Source: Bacteroidales bacterium
GTDB lineage: Bacteria > Bacteroidota > Bacteroidia > Bacteroidales > UBA6680
DNA length: 64,000 nucleotides
Reading direction: 5' to 3'
NCBI GenBank assembly: GCA_025210735.1
Contig: JAOARD010000073.1
Span: 1 to 64,000, forward strand
In this document: positions 1 through 8,832 of the stretch, one piece after another
Layout: each line of letters starts with the position of its first letter
Numbering within the stretch: the stretch's first letter is position 1
Position numbers and translations under genes: made by a program
Notes under the pieces: model-generated
What the model was told of the DNA's origin: nothing
The model's input: the letters and a program-made list of their open reading frames with translations, nothing else
Databases searched by the model: none

Positions 1-770
1 GGTTTTAGTGTTAACTTCAAAAAGTAAGCAATCTCTTAGCATAATTGATAGGAAACGATTGTAACAAGAATTAAAACTATAATACAAATAATGTAAGAAT
101 GTGCTATAAACGTTAATTCTTTATATTTAGCTGAAAAGCTATTAATTGCTTATTCAATACTTTTTTCAATAGCAAAAAAAGTATTCAAAAATGCCACCGC
201 CACACAAAATATCTTAATATCTCTTTATGTTCAAGTCCCCAGATGCTAGTTCGAGCTGGTAGCTCGGACTGAACCCGCTTAAATATAGAAGATATTCTGA
301 TTGATGGTAACAATTCTACATACCTACAACATATAATCAATTTGTTTACAGTATACTAAACATCAAATCTTATACGCTTAAACTTTAAGCTGTCTTTTCA
401 GGACGCCTTCTTCCATATTCATTTAACCCGATGTGTTACATCGGATTAAACAAGCTGGGATTTCAGCCCGTCATTGTAGAACGGTTGACATCCATACATT
501 TTACCTGTTACAGCTGCTTACTAAGACATGAATCCACTTAACTATTAGAAATATTCCAATTGATGTAATACATACAAGGATATCATTCATTCCGCCACGA
601 AGTGGCAGCTTACCTAGCCCTATGCAACGCGTAGGGCGATAGGATTAAAAGAACAAGCGCACTGAAAGTGCAGGTTAAAACAAGATATATACTAATTACC
701 CATCCACCCCTCCTAGTAGGGGAGTTTATTGTAACACAATATATTACGGATATTAACACATATAACTGTA
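1..770 (+). repeat. Hairpin-repeat array A
   Basis: No gene is visible in the first kilobase. Instead there is a chain of different short perfect or near-perfect palindromes separated by AT-rich spacers: an AGCT-centred one at 252-266, GTCxTTTCAGGAC at 392-404, CCCGATGTGTTACATCGGR at 427-445, GGGATTTCAGCCC at 457-469, GCCACGAAGTGGC at 594-606, GCCCTA/TAGGGC at 617-637, GCACTGAAAGTGC at 659-671 and a C-rich/G-rich one near 707-722. Bases 1-60 resemble another module seen near 10.51 and 12.25 kb. Order and spacers recur in arrays B to F, so this is one repeat family. It looks like REP/BIME-type intergenic sequence, but no transposase lies nearby. Seeing the repeats is certain; their nature is inferred. 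Confidence 0.85.
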
Positions 771-848
771 AGCTAAACAGAGAAACCTTTATTTAATTTA
801 TAAGCAAGCAAAAGCGTAATGAGATTCAGAATAGACAGCAATTAAACT

Positions 849-910
849 GTTATAAAGTATGTTTTTTATAACATAACACTTTGTAGATAGGTATATCTTT
901 TATAGTTTCG
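849..910 (+). promoter_or_regulatory. Candidate rdrAB promoter with upstream palindrome
   Basis: TTTG at 880-883 is followed after 19 bases by TAGTTTCG at 903-910, a 7/8 match to the Bacteroidota -7 element TAnnTTTG. Just upstream is a perfect inverted repeat, GTTATAAA (849-856) and TTTATAAC (865-872), which could be an operator or the end of an upstream transcript. It lies about 95 bases before the rdrA start. Motif matching only. Confidence 0.4.
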
Positions 911-1005
911 GGATTTCTAAATACAATATATTAAATAACAATATTTATTATCAATAAACTAACCCAAAGAGTAGGTACTTATGCCATTCTGAAAAAACAT
1001 ATTTT

Positions 1006-3741
1006 ATGAGTAACTCAAAAATCCTAAACATTGATCTTAATGAGGAGTACAAGATCAAAATAGAGAGTCCTTCTGAGCTAAATGACTCTTTCTTTGCTGA
1101 TATATACAGACAAGCAGGAGAAGCAGCAAATGACATACTTGATAAATCATACGAAAAAAATAATCCTGCTCAAGATGATACTAGAAAAGATAGTATCAAA
1201 TACTTTAAAAGACAAAATGAAGAGTATAATAATATAATAGCTTTCTGTGGTGACAGAGGTACCGGAAAGAGCTCTGCAATGCTTAGCTTTGCTAACAGCT
1301 TGAATCAGATAAAAAAATGTAAAAACATCTACAAAGATACAGCTCTGGAAAATTACCAATTCTTTCATATAGAAGTCATTGATCCATCTATGTTTGAGGT
1401 AAAGGAAAGTATATTCGAAGTAATCCTTGCTCAACTATTCTCCTCTTTTGAGAACAAATTAAAGGATAATAATCATGATGGTAATCATGAAGAGAGAAGG
1501 AAGATTCTTGAACTATTTGAAAAGGTATATGATAATCTAAAAACAATACAGAAAAATGGAGAGAAGTATAATGGAGAGGCTCTTGAAACATTGAGTAAAC
1601 TATCGTGTGGGGCAAATCTTCGTAACAACTTCAACAATCTTATTAAGAATTATCTTGATTATCTTAAGAAGGATAAAGACAGTAAAGCATGTCTAATAAT
1701 CCCGATAGATGACTTTGATCTGAATATAAAGGCTGTTGCAGATATGGCTGAACAGATACGCAAATATCTTATGATACCAAAGGTTATTATATTAATGGCA
1801 GCGGATATAAGACAGTTATCTGATGCAAAAGAGCAGAGCGTTCGTAAAGATTTTAAAACTCTGATTGATGCTAACTCTATGTCTGAGACTCCAAAATCCA
1901 TTACTGCAAAGTATTTACTAAAACTCATTCCTGACAAAAGAAGATTAACATTACCTTTTACAACAAAAAAGGATTCTAAAATATCACTTTACGATGGTAC
2001 AAATAATGAAATATGTAACAGCGAAAATATTCAGGATTTATTTTTAAAATTATGCTATACTAATTATCACATATTATTTGTAAAACCAGAGACTGGTACT
2101 CATCCAATTATTCCAGGAAATATAAGAGAATTAATTGAATGGCTCATATTTCTGAACATAACCTACGATAATAAATTAGTTGCTTTAGATTATTTCAATG
2201 ATAGGTTTGTAAATGTATATTGCGAAAATTATCTATCAAAAGAAGATCTTAATATTATATATTTAATAAACGAAACCACATCTGACAGATTTCACAAAAC
2301 TATAATTGAAGAGATAGTGGCTCTGTTTAAAAAGAATGACTTTTCTATAGAAAAAGAACATATTAATATTGTTGGTAATGATGATTCTGAATTAATTAAT
2401 GAGTTTAAAGAGATTATCAACAGAGGTAATTATGCTTACAATATATCATTAGGCGATATTCTTCTATTTCTTGATATTGTAGAAAGATATCATAGTACTG
2501 ATAGGTTTAAGAAATTAATTTTTGCTATAAGAACGTTAATAACAATTAGATTAAAGAAAGGTATTCTAAAAGATGATGATAATTTAAAATTTAACTCAAT
2601 TGTTGCTGGTAATATATTAAATTCTAAAAGAGTTCAACTATTACCAAAAAATAGAACCCATTTTAAATTTTCCTATGAAGGAATACAGGTTGACAATTTT
2701 AAACTGAACGATATTCTTAAATCCAGTTTTCAGAAAGTGAATAATGACAAATTACACTATGTTGACATGGCTGAACTTCTTCATTATTTTGTTTCAAGAA
2801 TTGGCGGTAATGAAAATTACAGAAAAGAAAGTGCTAAATTCTACGATCAGAAAATAAATAGATGGGGGTCTAAACAGCAACATGCATTCTTCGATTTGCT
2901 ATCACCTATTTACTACTTAGAGAATACAAAAACTGTTTCAGAAAGAATTCATAATATATATAACGAAAAAGACGATAGTCTATTTTCTGAATACATTCAG
3001 AACTTCATTAAAGAAAACTATAAACATAGTTTTCCATTTGAAAGCGTAGAGCTAATAGAGTATATCTTTAATGACTTCGACAACGACTATAAAGAAAAAA
3101 TTGAAAATATAACGTCTCTGTTTAGTCAACCATATAAAGGTATCATTGATAAGTTCGATTATTTCAAAAAACATCATACATTCTACAATATAGACATTGA
3201 AGGTTACTTTAAAACAAGTCCTATTCTTGAGATATTTTTCAATGATTCATTCAGGTCTAAATCAAAAATTGACAGTAATTTTGAAGAGAATGCTCTTATT
3301 AATTCATTATTAGATTCTATTAAAAAGTATAGTGACGAAATTCATATAAAATCTCCAATAGTTAAAAAACTTAACGACAATAGTATTTACTTAAATATTC
3401 TCGATGAAATCCATAAAGATTTCGATGAAAATAAATCTAAAAAGGATAGTATTTACCTTGATATTTCAAGCAGTTTAGACAGTTTAAAACAAACTCTAAC
3501 AAAAAATCCTAAAAAAGGAACAACTTTTAGCAGTTATATAAAGAAAATAATACCAAAGCTCACTAAGACATACCAACAAGCAATAGCTTACGACCATTTA
3601 TCGTCTGCTATTAACAGAAATATTGATAAAAATAAGTTTTACTCTCATAATGAACAATTAAATTTTATTAATAGTATTGAAAGTTATCTTAAACATCAAG
3701 AAAATAAAAATGAATTTATAACAGAAAGCTCCGATGAATAA
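1006..3741 (+). CDS. rdrA: RADAR anti-phage system ATPase RdrA
   Basis: This 911-residue protein carries a Walker A motif, GDRGTGKS, at residues 82-89 and a Walker B motif, LIIPIDDFD, at 230-238, followed by a long region without recognisable motifs. It has no signal peptide or membrane segment, so it is cytoplasmic. Sequence alone would only say large P-loop ATPase. The RdrA call rests on the combination of size, an N-terminal ATPase and the directly overlapping adenosine-deaminase gene. In characterised RADAR systems RdrA forms ring-shaped assemblies that work with RdrB against phage. The ATG at 1006 lies shortly after an AT-rich leader, with a candidate promoter at 880-910. Reading into rdrB overlaps by 8 bp, indicating coupled translation. 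Confidence 0.88.
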   Translation: MSNSKILNIDLNEEYKIKIESPSELNDSFFADIYRQAGEAANDILDKSYEKNNPAQDDTRKDSIKYFKRQNEEYNNIIAFCGDRGTGKSSAMLSFANSLNQIKKCKNIYKDTALENYQFFHIEVIDPSMFEVKESIFEVILAQLFSSFENKLKDNNHDGNHEERRKILELFEKVYDNLKTIQKNGEKYNGEALETLSKLSCGANLRNNFNNLIKNYLDYLKKDKDSKACLIIPIDDFDLNIKAVADMAEQIRKYLMIPKVIILMAADIRQLSDAKEQSVRKDFKTLIDANSMSETPKSITAKYLLKLIPDKRRLTLPFTTKKDSKISLYDGTNNEICNSENIQDLFLKLCYTNYHILFVKPETGTHPIIPGNIRELIEWLIFLNITYDNKLVALDYFNDRFVNVYCENYLSKEDLNIIYLINETTSDRFHKTIIEEIVALFKKNDFSIEKEHINIVGNDDSELINEFKEIINRGNYAYNISLGDILLFLDIVERYHSTDRFKKLIFAIRTLITIRLKKGILKDDDNLKFNSIVAGNILNSKRVQLLPKNRTHFKFSYEGIQVDNFKLNDILKSSFQKVNNDKLHYVDMAELLHYFVSRIGGNENYRKESAKFYDQKINRWGSKQQHAFFDLLSPIYYLENTKTVSERIHNIYNEKDDSLFSEYIQNFIKENYKHSFPFESVELIEYIFNDFDNDYKEKIENITSLFSQPYKGIIDKFDYFKKHHTFYNIDIEGYFKTSPILEIFFNDSFRSKSKIDSNFEENALINSLLDSIKKYSDEIHIKSPIVKKLNDNSIYLNILDEIHKDFDENKSKKDSIYLDISSSLDSLKQTLTKNPKKGTTFSSYIKKIIPKLTKTYQQAIAYDHLSSAINRNIDKNKFYSHNEQLNFINSIESYLKHQENKNEFITESSDE

Positions 3742-6397
3742 CCTAAGAGCATCCATTGATGTACTATTCAGAAAGATATCTCCAGACAAAGTATTCAAAG
3801 AGTTTTTTGAGCCGTTAAATAGCAGGATTTTATGTGAATATATTTGGCGGGACAAAACATCTGCTTACAGGATATTTGATGAGTTATTACACTACTCGCA
3901 TGATGAGATTCACAATATATGGAACAAAATAGATGAGGATTGGGCAAAAGATAGAGAGACTGACAAAAGATCTGTATTTGGTTTACTTTATGAATTCGCT
4001 AAAGAGGTTCTTATTCAGGATGGTAATAGCGTTTGTGTAGATTTTAAGGATCTGTTGCGATGGAGAGAGTTATCACTGTTAGTTGGAGAGGATCTGCTTA
4101 CAACATGTTTTCTATCTCAACGCGACAGGGTTTCACGACATAAACGATCGTTCTTTTCATGGAGTCCTATACTCACAACTAATAATTACAGGTTAAAACA
4201 GCTACTCAAAAAGGGTACTGCAGAGAATCACTTTCATCTGGGTGGATCAGCCCCGCACTCTGATATCAGTTGGATTGCCCTTATGAACAGTATTACAGAC
4301 AGAAAAGGTCAGTTCAAGGATTTCCTGAAAAAGGGTAAACTGTCTCCGACTGTTAGTTATAGCGAGAAGTGTGAGAACTCAGAGTTATATATACTTACTA
4401 TAAAAGCTTGTTATATAAGGTTACTTCTGTTTTACAAACTAAATAAATTAAAAACAGATTCTAATATATTCGATAACAACGTAATTAGCAGACTGCTTAA
4501 ACCGGATTCAAATAGCAGGGATAGTCTTGATATAATTACTAAAACAGCTGAGATACAAAGGTATATTAACAGCACCAAACATATACATGGTAAGAGACTA
4601 TCTGATGACAAGTTCTCTGTAATACCAGATTACTGTATAAGCAAGAGTACAGACGTCTCTAATATTAATGGAAATGTAATGCTTAATGGCGAACGCCAAT
4701 TTATGTATAAATGCTTCAGAGCTTATTTTAGTAATGATAAAGATTTTATGCCTTATGCAGATCTGTTCTATTCTTACATACTGATAAAGTCAAAGTTCAG
4801 AGAGGAGATGATACAGCTAAATAAAAATGTTGGCTTTGCCAATTTTGCAAACTATCAGGACAGGAAGGATGTGTTTGTTAAAAACAGCGCTAATATATAT
4901 AGGTTTGCAATAACAAATATGGCTGTAAATGTCAGTTGTAAGAATCAGGCAATACAATCAATTGAGGCACGTGTAAAACCTAAATCCAGTAAAGAAAGTA
5001 ATATATCAACAATACGTGCTTTAGATAACACTGTTAGATCCGAGATATTCTCAAATATATCAAATAACAGGTTTGATACATTTGCTGAGAGATATAATAA
5101 TGATAAATCAGATACAGAGTCTGATAAACACTTTTATGTTACACACTTTATAAAAAAGGGTGATAAGGATAAGAATGGTAAGTTATCTGACGATATCTTC
5201 TCTATGAGATGCAGAGATATGGTAACCAGAAAGGGCACAGAGGATGAAGCTAGAGCGATAATAAGGCTGCGCAGTAGTTTGAGCAGAACAGCTCAAAGAA
5301 TACGGGGTATAGATGCAGCCTCATCGGAACTGGATTGCAGACCGGAAGCCTTTGCTCAGGCATACAGGTATATAAAGTATCACAGACTGAATGGTGAACT
5401 TGATCATTTAAGAGAGAAAAAGAATATGCCTGTTTTAAGAGCTACATTCCATGCCGGAGAGGATTTTTATGATATTGTTGATGGTTTACGGGCAATTGAT
5501 GAAGCTATAAAGTTCCTTAATCTGGATGATGGAGACAGACTTGGACACGCTATTGCATTAGGTCTGAATGTAAGGGACTATTATGAGAGTAAACATTATG
5601 ATCTTATGTTGCCTAAGCAGTGGCATCTGGATAATATTGTATGGCTGATATCACGCATAAATAAGTATAATCTGCATCAGTACTCAACACATACAAATCT
5701 GTTAAAGAATCAGTTCTATAATCTGTTTAATGAGATATATGATATTGATGATCTGTCTGGTGTAACACCTGATCTCTATTATGAGGCATGGAAACTAAGG
5801 GGTGATGATCCGTATATGTACCGATCGGGCAAATATATAGAGTATAAGAATACAGATTTCTGGCAGCGATGTGCAAAGAATGAGTTATATCCCGGAAAAC
5901 GTGTAAACAGGAACGATAATATTGTAAATAAACTTTATTATCACTACCACTTTAATGCAAAAGTTAAGAAGAGTGGATATGAGATGAAACGTTTTGTTGT
6001 AGAGCAGGATTATATAAATATTGTTACCGATGTTCAGCGTTGCTATCAGAGAGATATTGCCGAGAGGCATATTGGTATAGAGACAAATCCATCATCGAAT
6101 TATCTGATTGGTACCTTTAAGCGTTATGATAAACACCCAATTCTACAGTTCTTTAATCTTGGTTTAGAGAGCAACTATGAGAAGATTGATAACTGCCCGC
6201 AGTTGTTTGTATCTATCAATACAGATGATCAGGGTGTGTTTAATACTTATCTTGAGAATGAGTATGCGCTAATGGCTTTGGCTTTGGAGAAGATGAAGGA
6301 TGAAAAAGGAAACAGGTTATATAAACCTGCAATGATATATGATTGGTTAGATCGTATTCGCCAAATGGGTCTGGAGATGAGTTTTGGGCACGATTAA
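3734..6397 (+). CDS. rdrB: RADAR anti-phage system adenosine deaminase RdrB
   Basis: This 887-residue protein has a split adenosine-deaminase catalytic core. The zinc-binding HFHLGGS lies at 166-172, FHAGED at 572-577 (candidate catalytic Glu576), RLGH at 602-605 and SINTDD at 827-832, the expected motif order for metal-dependent deaminases. The ~400 residues between the first two motifs are far longer than in nucleoside-salvage deaminases (about 330-350 residues in total) and match the large RdrB architecture. In studied systems RdrB converts adenine in RNA and/or ATP/dATP to hypoxanthine during phage infection. All metal and catalytic residues look intact, so it should be active. It is the last gene of its operon; a strong hairpin follows. 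No SLATT or Csx27-like accessory gene is in the operon. Confidence 0.92.
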   Translation: MNNLRASIDVLFRKISPDKVFKEFFEPLNSRILCEYIWRDKTSAYRIFDELLHYSHDEIHNIWNKIDEDWAKDRETDKRSVFGLLYEFAKEVLIQDGNSVCVDFKDLLRWRELSLLVGEDLLTTCFLSQRDRVSRHKRSFFSWSPILTTNNYRLKQLLKKGTAENHFHLGGSAPHSDISWIALMNSITDRKGQFKDFLKKGKLSPTVSYSEKCENSELYILTIKACYIRLLLFYKLNKLKTDSNIFDNNVISRLLKPDSNSRDSLDIITKTAEIQRYINSTKHIHGKRLSDDKFSVIPDYCISKSTDVSNINGNVMLNGERQFMYKCFRAYFSNDKDFMPYADLFYSYILIKSKFREEMIQLNKNVGFANFANYQDRKDVFVKNSANIYRFAITNMAVNVSCKNQAIQSIEARVKPKSSKESNISTIRALDNTVRSEIFSNISNNRFDTFAERYNNDKSDTESDKHFYVTHFIKKGDKDKNGKLSDDIFSMRCRDMVTRKGTEDEARAIIRLRSSLSRTAQRIRGIDAASSELDCRPEAFAQAYRYIKYHRLNGELDHLREKKNMPVLRATFHAGEDFYDIVDGLRAIDEAIKFLNLDDGDRLGHAIALGLNVRDYYESKHYDLMLPKQWHLDNIVWLISRINKYNLHQYSTHTNLLKNQFYNLFNEIYDIDDLSGVTPDLYYEAWKLRGDDPYMYRSGKYIEYKNTDFWQRCAKNELYPGKRVNRNDNIVNKLYYHYHFNAKVKKSGYEMKRFVVEQDYINIVTDVQRCYQRDIAERHIGIETNPSSNYLIGTFKRYDKHPILQFFNLGLESNYEKIDNCPQLFVSINTDDQGVFNTYLENEYALMALALEKMKDEKGNRLYKPAMIYDWLDRIRQMGLEMSFGHD

Positions 6398-6415
6398 TGT
6401 TTTTTAGAATCATAT

Positions 6416-6455
6416 AAAGAAGGGCATTGTTAGTTTTAACATCGCCCTTCTTTTA
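6416..6455 (+). terminator. Rho-independent terminator after rdrB
   Basis: Ten-base arms AAAGAAGGGC (6416-6425) and GCCCTTCTTT (6444-6453) end in a short T tract. The loop itself contains a smaller GTTA/TAAC stem. It lies 18 bases past the rdrB stop, closing the two-gene operon. Confidence 0.8.
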
Positions 6456-6474
6456 TAAATAACCTTATCTCTTA

Positions 6475-6690
6475 AATCAGACTGAATCCTCTTAACTATT
6501 GAAGATATTCAGATTGATGTAGAATAACCAAACATCCATTTAACACATAACCAGTTTGTTTACAACATACTAAACATCAAATTTTATACGCTTAAACTTT
6601 AAGCTGTCCTTTCAGGACGCCTTCTTCCGTATTCATTTAACCCGATGTGTTACATCGGGTTAAATAACCTGGGCTTTCAGCCCGTTGTGT
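6475..6690 (+). repeat. Hairpin-repeat array B
   Basis: This is a shorter copy of the composite repeat, in the same orientation as array A. It holds the TGTTTACA-like spacer, the GTCCTTTCAGGAC hairpin, the CCCGATGTGTTACATCGGG hairpin and GGGCTTTCAGCCC. About 140 bases (6548-6687) match roughly 331-472 closely by eye, so RADAR sits between direct repeats. It fills the gap between the rdrB terminator and the convergent membrane-protein gene. Confidence 0.85.
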
Positions 6691-6701
6691 AAAGGCTCTG
6701 T

Positions 6702-7226
6702 TTATGATTTCTCTTCTTTATTAAATGGCCAAAGAATTGCAACTGCAGGTGAATAGAACATTAACCAGAATCCAGAAATAACCCTTACTCCTCTATACTC
6801 TATTCTGTTATATTCACTCTCCGTAATCTCTTTAATTATCTCAGCTCCATTCTTTATAAAGTACCTGTCGCCTGTAATAACAGCTGAATATCCATTCATA
6901 TTATCACTGAAATCAATATAAATTGATAGTCCAAAATGAATTATGTTATAAAAGAAAAAACATGCTGCCATTATAGCAAGAAATCTAGGGCTATCTTTTA
7001 ATGCAACTCCATAAAAAGGTCCTGCATTTAACTTACGAATATTTTCATAACTAAACTCAGGTTTCTTATTTAGCAGTATAATTGCCTGTCTGAACACCAC
7101 AAATATGCCTATAGTAAGTAACCATGTTATTATACCATCGATATATACCCCTAAAATATTAGCTATATGAATAATAAAGCCAACTATTAACCCTATAACT
7201 GCTAAACCAAAAAATATCTTTCTCAT
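6702..7226 (-). CDS. Small membrane protein, unknown
   Basis: I do not recognise this family. From the ATG at 7226 it is 174 residues long. Two hydrophobic helices occupy about residues 4-42, a third lies near 80-100, and a final hydrophobic stretch at about 150-168 leads to a charged C-terminus. A TTG 45 bases upstream would lengthen it but would overlap the preceding gene, so the ATG is preferred. It is third in a tight minus-strand run (NADAR protein, secreted protein, this protein), with 20 bases to the gene before it. It faces rdrB tail to tail. RADAR operons can carry small membrane accessory proteins, but the opposite strand and separate operon argue against that role here. Confidence 0.65.
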   Translation of the reverse strand: MRKIFFGLAVIGLIVGFIIHIANILGVYIDGIITWLLTIGIFVVFRQAIILLNKKPEFSYENIRKLNAGPFYGVALKDSPRFLAIMAACFFFYNIIHFGLSIYIDFSDNMNGYSAVITGDRYFIKNGAEIIKEITESEYNRIEYRGVRVISGFWLMFYSPAVAILWPFNKEEKS

Positions 7227-7246
7227 AAATGTTTTGTATATGTACG

Positions 7247-8119
7247 TTATTTTTTTGAATATTTTAACCAAAGATCAAGCTCTATCTCTGATAAGCATCT
7301 GCTTTCTGCATTAAATTCAAACATAAAATCATAGGTACTCGTAATCCTTTTGCCTTTTCGTTTTATAATATCAAATCTGATATCTTTCAATGATTTCGTT
7401 ATTATCTTATCCAGATATTTACAATCACAATCTGAGTCAGTACATACAACATCTTTAATACAACCATTCTTTCCTATTTTTATATAAAAATTGCCAGAGC
7501 AGCTACTATTAATCTCAGACCAATCTATAGACTCTTTCAGTTTATTGTATAGTGTTACTCTTGTTTTGTGATAATTAAACCTGTTGATACCTTCAGGAGT
7601 GTCATAATAGTTAACGTGCTTCTTAAACCGTTTTACAATGCCCTTTTTAATCTTGTAGCTATAGGCAAACTCTTTATTATAAACATTAAACTCCCTGCCA
7701 AAAGGGCAGTATAATTTATTGCTAAACCAGTAGGCAAACACTCTGCCATTCTTATATCTATTACCAAACATTGTACTCATATCTGCTTTTGCTGTGTCCT
7801 CTCTTAAACCTGTGTATGAGTAACAGTCAAGAATATCTGTCAGAAAAAGACTATCATTCTGTATTGTCCAAAAAGCGACATAGTCTCTATAGCACGCAGT
7901 ATAGTTACACCCTGATGTACCGGGAATTGTTCTATCACCAACCTCATTAAGATAGGTTTCAAGAGGAAATCCCTCATAATCCATCATCATATTATCTAAA
8001 TATAGTGTATCACTATTTATTACTAATATGTCTGATATCTGGTCACATCCGTATGATATATCCGTATTCCGAATTAACAGGATAAATATCACAGACAATA
8101 GTACTGTAGTTTTTTTCAT
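7247..8119 (-). CDS. Secreted protein with TonB-C-like tail, unknown
   Basis: This is a 290-residue protein from the ATG at 8119, the start that opens with a clear signal peptide (MKKTTVLLSVIFILLI); an upstream in-frame ATG would overlap the NADAR gene by 61 bases. Just after the signal comes SDILVINSDTLYL. Cysteine-containing central segments follow, and the C-terminal ~80 residues resemble the TonB C-terminal fold (GCIKDVVC, then a long beta strand). It has no proline-rich linker or N-terminal anchor typical of TonB. It is clearly paralogous to the protein at 31870-32652, sharing the DTLYL opening, the LFLT/LYLT line and the KNG...W motif. The substrate and role are unknown; a periplasmic or envelope location is inferred from the signal peptide. 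Confidence 0.72.
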   Translation of the reverse strand: MKKTTVLLSVIFILLIRNTDISYGCDQISDILVINSDTLYLDNMMMDYEGFPLETYLNEVGDRTIPGTSGCNYTACYRDYVAFWTIQNDSLFLTDILDCYSYTGLREDTAKADMSTMFGNRYKNGRVFAYWFSNKLYCPFGREFNVYNKEFAYSYKIKKGIVKRFKKHVNYYDTPEGINRFNYHKTRVTLYNKLKESIDWSEINSSCSGNFYIKIGKNGCIKDVVCTDSDCDCKYLDKIITKSLKDIRFDIIKRKGKRITSTYDFMFEFNAESRCLSEIELDLWLKYSKK

Positions 8120-8136
8120 TGATCTTTGTATATATA

Positions 8137-8682
8137 CTAACTCAACTCGTCGCGTACCTCCATCAGGGCAAAGCCAAGCAGGTTTAGTCCGCGCCATTTT
8201 AAGGGGTTTTTAACATGTTCGTTATCTGCTGCAAGACCTATTCCCCATATTGCATCAACGGGGCTTGCCTCAACAATTACTTTATCTTTTGTAGATAGTA
8301 TAAACTCTTTAAGCTGGCTGTTTTGCGAAAATTTTGCAGCATTACCTCTCTTTACAATATCGTATCTGTTGGCTACCCATACATCTTCATTAAAACCTTT
8401 TACCTCTCTTCCGTACTGTTTGGTTTGTTTAGACGATGTTGCATTAATTATCTTCTCAAGTGTAACTGAATCGTTAAATAGTCGCGCTTTTTCTGCCATC
8501 ATATAGTGTTCTGCAGAGAAGTATTTTATATTATCTATTGTAAATTCAGATTGCCACCACTGACTAAAACAACTTACTCCTATCTCTCCGTCTTTTCTCT
8601 TCTGGTGTCCCCAGAAGAATATGTATTTTGGTTTTCTACCTGACCTAAAGTCCTCTTTTAGTTTATCTATATTGTATTTCAT
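8137..8682 (-). CDS. NADAR domain (YbiA-like) protein
   Basis: This 181-residue single-domain protein matches the YbiA/DUF1768 NADAR fold. It has IFFWGH near residue 22, SQWWQSEF at about 40-47, the characteristic AEHYMMAEKARLF at about 56-68, and the C-terminal AIWGIGL and NPLKWRGLNLLG. Members bind ADP-ribose-type ligands. YbiA protects bacteria from reactive riboflavin-pathway intermediates by N-glycoside hydrolysis, and other NADAR proteins remove ADP-ribose from nucleic-acid bases and occur with phage defence and DarT toxins. It heads a three-gene minus-strand run, 17 bases before the secreted protein. Its position 1.7 kb from RADAR, within the same repeat-bounded segment, suggests but does not prove a defence or counter-toxin role. 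Domain call is firm; the substrate is unknown. Confidence 0.85.
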   Translation of the reverse strand: MKYNIDKLKEDFRSGRKPKYIFFWGHQKRKDGEIGVSCFSQWWQSEFTIDNIKYFSAEHYMMAEKARLFNDSVTLEKIINATSSKQTKQYGREVKGFNEDVWVANRYDIVKRGNAAKFSQNSQLKEFILSTKDKVIVEASPVDAIWGIGLAADNEHVKNPLKWRGLNLLGFALMEVRDELS

Positions 8683-8735
8683 TTGTTTTCTATTACTTTA
8701 TTATCTATCTAGATGTTAGTTTCAGCAGAGTCAAT

Positions 8736-8800
8736 AACTACATATTTCGACTCCGCCCAATATGACAAAAATGACTACACTAAATGTGACAAAATACACT
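8736..8800. repeat. Short dispersed repeat, TTTCGACT type
   Basis: The 150-base gap between the NADAR gene and the DUF3592-like gene contains TTTCGACTCCGC followed by a CAATATGACA-like stretch. A close copy is at 15028-15052. This is a second intergenic repeat type, distinct from the hairpin arrays. No gene is seen in the gap. Confidence 0.5.
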
Positions 8801-8832
8801 CAATACTACAGCCAATAAATTCATTTATAAAA

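Noticed and set aside
6702-7226. RADAR membrane accessory protein
   Set aside because: It faces rdrB on the other strand and belongs to the NADAR operon; the similarity is only in size and being in the membrane.
7247-8197. Longer version of the secreted protein starting at 8197
   Set aside because: This start would overlap the NADAR gene by 61 bases and would bury the signal peptide at residue 27.
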